DNA of 9,596 nucleotides from NCBI GenBank assembly GCA_021201175.1, contig JAJQFK010000246.1, positions 1 to 9,596 of the forward strand. Direction: 5' to 3'. Within the stretch, counting starts at the first letter, position 1, and the number at the start of each line of letters is the position of its first letter. This document shows, piece by piece, positions 6,701 through 9,596 of the stretch. The notes under the pieces are model-generated. The model saw only the letters and a program-made list of their open reading frames with translations. It did no database searches and had not been told where the DNA came from. The DNA is from Candidatus Gastranaerophilales bacterium. GTDB lineage: Bacteria > Cyanobacteriota > Vampirovibrionia > Gastranaerophilales > Gastranaerophilaceae. The position numbers and the translations under genes are program-made.

Positions 6701-7532
6701 CGAAACTATGGTAAAAACAGACTGTCTTATACAGAAAAAAATATATAAAATAATATATTCAGCGCTTAAAATCGCCCAAAATCCTTTAAATAATACATAT
6801 ATTTATGATTTTGCATTATCTCTTAAGGATAGTAATATTTACAACTTTACGAAAACGGATATGGAGTTTATAAAAAACAGCTCCGGAGCTTTTATTAATA
6901 TAAATCCCGACTTATTAGAAGCTGAAAGTTTATTGCAATTGTATTGGGATATTGACTATATTTTGAATAACTCATATAAAGAAATAGAAAATATTGCTCT
7001 GGATACAGGATTGTATTACAGTAAAAATAATACGGATAAATCAAACACATATTTAATTTTTTCTTTGTTGAAAAGAATAAAAACCGATAAAATTACTAAT
7101 GATGAAGTTATAAAACATTTGGAATATGCGGCTTTAAAACCTCAAAGTGCGAATAAATTCTTTGAAGATGAATCAAAATCCGAAAATGAAACCCTTAAAG
7201 TAAATATTATGACAGTTCATAAATCGAAAGGTGATGAATTTGATTATGTATTTTTACCAGAAATGAATGAAAATAATTATGCGATTGAAATAGAGAACAT
7301 AAAATTAAAATCAGGAAGTCATTTTATTCAAGCAGTAAAGAATGCTGTTGTATCGGGCGGTATGAAAACACCGGAACAATTAAAAATCGAGCAGATAAAT
7401 GAAACTTTGAGGCTTCTTTATGTTGCTGTAACCAGAGCTAAATCAGCATTATATATCACCTCGGCAAAGAATTATAAAAGGCATAAAAATAGCAAATGCA
7501 CTAAATTTTTTCTTGAGAACTGCCTGAAATAA
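3708..7532 (+). CDS. Two-module UvrD/Rep-like helicase: degenerate N-terminal half, active C-terminal half
   Basis: A 1274-residue superfamily 1A (UvrD/PcrA/AddA-like) protein expected to translocate on or unwind DNA. The C-terminal module (about 625-1274) has the whole motif set: Q-motif Q636, Walker A AVPGAGKTT (651-659), motif Ia (679-688), Ib STIHG (709-713), YDDML (808-812), Walker B YIIEDEAQD (835-843), III GDVNQS (866-871), IV SSQRCAKSI (898-906), V VNIMTVHKSKGDEFD (1165-1179) and VI LRLLYVAVTRAK (1234-1245). The N-terminal half (about 1-620) follows the same order in decayed form: position of motif I at 5-12 without GKT, strand RILFIVLNS (31-39), GIHTFGGL (63-70), SFDYLR (177-182), Walker B-like YLIVLDADEF (202-211), KPSDIAIISP (321-330), a motif V-like stretch (515-545) and a VI-like stretch (576-600). 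It ends soon after motif VI, with no nuclease domain. ATG 3708 is the first usual start after an in-frame stop at 3624-3626, and has no Shine-Dalgarno. Closest logic: RecBCD/AddAB/AdnAB motor pairs, fused. Role in repair or recombination is inference. Confidence 0.9.
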   Translation: MLIQSDSNKYNTHIAVKKYLELINQGISRNRILFIVLNSYKKEQIIGEIKKSAPELNFENSLGIHTFGGLCYNAFKDNKEYIMNLLEIEGNDVEPNLCGLDVSQYIFKQSIKTADFSDYLSKINLLHQLFRRYSLIVQNNLNKEEIKVRSQILGESFYLDAQKAIEDYKKRTVRYKSFDYLRQLAVLPLIYKNTDYFKKINYLIVLDADEFSYAFWLFVDSIMPDIKDYMITYSKNGSSRCGYLCAYKKGVLDFKKKYSPVEMQVENKSVFKKTAGLFFKNLCAGEKTKFENIIYKKSIKRLDMFDSVIKEAEELIKNGIKPSDIAIISPLIDEVLINTFKFTNSFVDFQIYSGSEKLISSKTVKFIVYILKLICKIKLQDYELKSLLIKLINIPYKKCLNIVGEYNKTGILPEYNFEKEDYNYAYTKLVSVINSFDKTDLELSECIKIIFTNIIKEFSKDYDIEKYDFFVKEAISFEKAFKNEIKNIAAEFINQAQNSVISENPIESFNRIKNSIIIATPQKITDCNLETKYQFWLDISSGEWLKQDTGTLYNAWVFNREWNKKEYTLEDNINLTREKTARCVRKLILCAGEEIRFYSSIYDNNGNENFGGLEDYVEFQNNKSKPAAKIIPRKDQRPVLEYKSGKTGIMAVPGAGKTTILLALVVKLLESGIKAENIFVLTYMESAAKNFKERLQTMLPDYPYLPNISTIHGLALRIIKENGNYIKIGLDENFEICDDNMKERIIKELFFNLKIDEEKYDNYIKAVSTVKLSGNSDNLHSVHKEINEFFNFFNQYNCILKQNNLIDYDDMLSLSVKILDNYPEILQYYQEICKYIIEDEAQDSSLIQQKLISFLTGKYKNLIRCGDVNQSITSTFTNSDSENFLKFIQNNKKIEMVSSQRCAKSIYTLANNLIKTAVNTNVTQGAFYPIEIQGTNNNPADENKPEYIIFESEEEEKSFILSKVKQIITSNPDKSIAILLRLNSQVNIYNELFLSNGIETMVKTDCLIQKKIYKIIYSALKIAQNPLNNTYIYDFALSLKDSNIYNFTKTDMEFIKNSSGAFININPDLLEAESLLQLYWDIDYILNNSYKEIENIALDTGLYYSKNNTDKSNTYLIFSLLKRIKTDKITNDEVIKHLEYAALKPQSANKFFEDESKSENETLKVNIMTVHKSKGDEFDYVFLPEMNENNYAIEIENIKLKSGSHFIQAVKNAVVSGGMKTPEQLKIEQINETLRLLYVAVTRAKSALYITSAKNYKRHKNSKCTKFFLENCLK

Positions 7533-7923
7533 ATTTATTATATAGTTCATCGGGCATTTTTCTAAACATCTTGCCTGTTTCAGAGTCAATTACAACAATA
7601 GTTGTATGAGCAATAACTCTGATTTTTCCGGTAGCTTTTTCGGAAACAATATGTTCAAAAGTAACACTTACCGGTTTTATTTCGGTTATAACAGTTTTAA
7701 TAAGAATACGCTCATTCATTTTTGCAGACGATTTATATCGGATATCCATTTGAACAACCGGAAATAAGATTTTATTTTTTTCGAGGGTATCTAAATCCAA
7801 ACCCAATTTTTCGACCAATTCAACACGTGCCTGTTCAAACCATTTAGTATAAGCCCCGTGCCAGACAACCCCGTAAGAATCCGTATCGCTGTATAAGACT
7901 CTTATTTCCTGTATATATTCCAA
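7501..7923 (-). CDS. YbgC/4HBT-family acyl-CoA thioesterase (hotdog fold)
   Basis: A 140-residue single hotdog-domain protein of the 4-hydroxybenzoyl-CoA thioesterase family, expected to hydrolyse acyl-CoA thioesters in the cytosol. The N-terminal signature is LYSDTDSYGVVWHGAYTKWF (10-29). Y11, D15 and H22 match the catalytic Tyr-Asp-His spacing (4 and 7 residues) of YbgC proteins; D15 is the presumed nucleophile or general base. The substrate is not determinable. In cyanobacteria a related family hydrolyses the phylloquinone precursor DHNA-CoA, but the retained His favours the YbgC type. The start is TTG at 7923: no ATG precedes it in frame, an in-frame TGA lies close upstream, and AAGGGA is 7 nt away. 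It follows the TPR gene by 19 nt and is probably its operon partner. Its last 32 bases overlap the 3' end of the helicase gene on the other strand. Confidence 0.92.
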   Translation of the reverse strand: MEYIQEIRVLYSDTDSYGVVWHGAYTKWFEQARVELVEKLGLDLDTLEKNKILFPVVQMDIRYKSSAKMNERILIKTVITEIKPVSVTFEHIVSEKATGKIRVIAHTTIVVIDSETGKMFRKMPDELYNKFISGSSQEKI

Positions 7924-7930
7924 TTTAAAA

Positions 7931-7936
7931 TCCCTT
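7931..7936 (-). promoter_or_regulatory. Shine-Dalgarno site fixing the TTG start of the thioesterase gene
   Basis: The minus strand reads AAGGGA, 7 nt upstream of TTG (7923-7921), inside the 19-nt gap after the TPR gene. A nearby ATG overlapping this site is in another frame and stops after four codons, so TTG is the likely start. Confidence 0.7.
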
Positions 7937-7942
7937 CATTAA

Positions 7943-9541
7943 TTAAGTAAATAAGTCCTGAATTTTTTCTTTTATTTCTTCAGGATCCATCTCCTGTGTA
8001 TAGGTATTGATATCTAAAGCTATTTGATATAATTTAGCAGCTTCTACTTTATCACCGGTAAGAGCAATAGAGCGTGCAAGATTATAATTAGCCAGAGCAT
8101 AATTAGGATTATATCTTTTAGCCGCCTGAAATAACTCTATTGCCTTTTTAACTCTGCCAAGGTCATCAAGATAAATTACCCCGAGATTATTATAAGCAAT
8201 ATCATAAGTGTTATCATATTTAATAGCTTTTTCATATTCTTTAACGGCTTCATCAATCTCGCCCTTCCCCCAGTACAAATAGCCCAGATTACAGTGGATT
8301 CTTGCATTATAAGGTGAGAAATCAAGTGCTTTTTTATAAACAATCAGTGCATTATCGTATGAACCCTTTTCAAAAAATACATTCCCTAAATTCAAATATA
8401 TATCAGTATCATTAGGGCTTAAATTGTAGGCTATATAGTAAGAACTTATTGCAGCGTCCAAATTCTTAATATTTTCCTGAAAGATGAATCCCAGAGTTTG
8501 TGCAACAACGCTTGTCCATTGAGGATTAGGGTTTAGAGTTATAGCGGTTTGATAATGTTCAACGGCATTTTGTGCATCTCCTTTTAAATATAAATATTGC
8601 GCAAGTTTGCAATGAAAATCCGCAATATGCGGCTGGAGTTCAATTAGTTTCAGGCATGTATCTATTGCATTATCAAAATCTTTTGTTTCTTCATAAAGCT
8701 GGCAAAGATAGTAGTATGCTTTTAAATTAAGACTGTCAAGCCAAATTGCCATTTTGTATTCACAAATAGCGTCTTCATATCTTTTTAATTCATAGTATAT
8801 TCTTCCGAGATTAACATAAAGTTCGGCGCAGCCGGGTGCTTTATCTATTGTATCTCTGTACAAATCCAAAATCTGCTGGTTGAATCCGTTTAAGAATAAT
8901 AGTAAAGATATTTTTATTAATCTGGGGAAAAGCTGAATATAAGATAATTTTCTTATTACTTCTTTTATCGCATATTTATCAAACGGGAGTGTAATAAATG
9001 ACATTAAAAGATTGCAATATATACTGTACCATTTATTTTTTTTATTTAATTTAAGGATTTCAAAAATCATAAAATAAGCTCTGGAGGATTGAAGTATAGA
9101 AGTTTCAATCGCTTTTCTCGCCGATTCCGAAGCTTCAAGAAAATCACCTTTTTTCATAAAAATTTCGGCAATCATATAATGAGCCTGTGCCAATTTTGGA
9201 TTATGTTCCAGTGCTAACTTAAAATAATTAAGCGATTTATCAAGTTCGCGTTTGTAATAAAAAGCCATACCTATTTTGAAATATATTTCAGCAGAATCCA
9301 CACAGGATTCTAAAGCCCTTTGATATTCCGTAATCGCTTCATCTGCATATTGCTGTATCTGATGAATATCAAGATGCCGTTCCATATATAAATCGCCAAG
9401 CTTTATATGAAGTTCCGCATTATTTTCATCCTCAGCAATTGCATACTGACATGCTTCAATAGCTTTTTGGATATTACCCGATTTCCTGAATTTATCAATC
9501 TGCTTATTTATAGTTTTAGTTTTAGTACTTACTTTTTCCAT
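7943..9541 (-). CDS. Tetratricopeptide repeat (TPR) protein
   Basis: A 532-residue protein made almost entirely of TPR helix pairs, a scaffold for protein-protein contacts. Clear 34-residue units with the W/L-G-A-P spacing start near residues 84, 118, 238, 273, 307, 379, 413, 447 and 481, with weaker ones near 9, 43 and 342. Examples are AELYVNLGRIYYELKRYEDAICEYKMAIWLD and the strong C-terminal block at 379-512. Residues about 150-235 are hydrophobic and basic and do not fit the TPR consensus well. No catalytic domain, signal peptide or membrane anchor is visible; the C terminus is a short charged helix. It resembles the TPR superhelix of O-GlcNAc-transferase-like proteins, but no glycosyltransferase domain follows. 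The ATG at 9541 gives the full first repeat, with only a weak upstream AAGAAG. It is the first gene of a pair with the thioesterase. The partner is unknown. Confidence 0.92.
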   Translation of the reverse strand: MEKVSTKTKTINKQIDKFRKSGNIQKAIEACQYAIAEDENNAELHIKLGDLYMERHLDIHQIQQYADEAITEYQRALESCVDSAEIYFKIGMAFYYKRELDKSLNYFKLALEHNPKLAQAHYMIAEIFMKKGDFLEASESARKAIETSILQSSRAYFMIFEILKLNKKNKWYSIYCNLLMSFITLPFDKYAIKEVIRKLSYIQLFPRLIKISLLLFLNGFNQQILDLYRDTIDKAPGCAELYVNLGRIYYELKRYEDAICEYKMAIWLDSLNLKAYYYLCQLYEETKDFDNAIDTCLKLIELQPHIADFHCKLAQYLYLKGDAQNAVEHYQTAITLNPNPQWTSVVAQTLGFIFQENIKNLDAAISSYYIAYNLSPNDTDIYLNLGNVFFEKGSYDNALIVYKKALDFSPYNARIHCNLGYLYWGKGEIDEAVKEYEKAIKYDNTYDIAYNNLGVIYLDDLGRVKKAIELFQAAKRYNPNYALANYNLARSIALTGDKVEAAKLYQIALDINTYTQEMDPEEIKEKIQDLFT

Positions 9542-9554
9542 AGCTTCTTTGTCA

Positions 9555-9593
9555 ATTTTAACATAATTTTAGTAATTATCAAACAAAATTATA
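9555..9593 (-). promoter_or_regulatory. Candidate promoter elements upstream of the TPR gene
   Basis: Two alternatives on the minus strand. TTGATA (9582-9577), a 16-nt spacer and TAAAAT (9560-9555) match well, but would start only about 6 nt before the ATG. A perfect -10 TATAAT at 9593-9588 would give a leader of about 40 nt, with its -35 beyond the window edge. The second leaves room for ribosome binding and seems more likely. Confidence 0.35.
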
Positions 9594-9596
9594 TAG

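Noticed and set aside
3708..7532. Part of a phage-defence system (UvrD-like helicases occur in several)
   Set aside because: No partner nuclease, methylase or sensor gene is adjacent; neighbours are a sigma factor, a thioesterase and a TPR protein, so the context gives no support.

Overview
The window looks like an ordinary chromosomal segment from an AT-rich bacterium. It holds the 5' part of a 16S rRNA gene at the left edge and six protein genes to its right. Codons end mostly in A or T. Five of the six genes stop with TAA and one with TAG, and Trp is read from TGG, so the standard bacterial code fits. The short 16S V3 region, the GGGCGAAAGCCTGACGCAGC signature and the AT-rich coding style made me think of non-photosynthetic Cyanobacteriota (Melainabacteria/Gastranaerophilales-like gut bacteria). 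That placement comes from memory of 16S patterns, not from a search, and stays tentative.

Layout. Positions 1-695 (minus strand) are the first part of 16S rRNA, cut by the window edge. Positions 696-1315 form the rRNA control region: two tandem minus-strand promoters, each with TTGACA and an A-rich UP-like tract, plus small GAAA-loop hairpins and a degenerate 12-bp repeat. A plus-strand pair follows: a 55-residue zinc-ribbon-like protein (1316-1483) and a TIGR01212/YhcC-type radical SAM enzyme (1483-2409), coupled through a TAATG overlap. A sigma-70 family factor (2489-3379, minus) converges on that pair and diverges from a 1274-residue UvrD-like protein (3708-7532, plus). At the right, a minus-strand pair encodes a large TPR protein (7943-9541) and a YbgC/4HBT hotdog thioesterase (7501-7923). 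The thioesterase gene overlaps the helicase 3' end tail to tail by 32 bp.

The point of most interest is the UvrD-like protein. It appears to be two complete helicase modules in one chain. The N-terminal module keeps the family layout but has lost the Walker A lysine and the catalytic glutamate. The C-terminal module has every canonical motif. This recalls the dead/active motor pairing of RecC-RecB, AddB-AddA or AdnA-AdnB, but fused and without a recognisable nuclease domain. Second, the sigma factor carries substitutions at residues that in RpoD read the -10 and -35 elements, which suggests altered promoter preference. I see no mobile element, CRISPR array, tRNA or obvious defence cluster.
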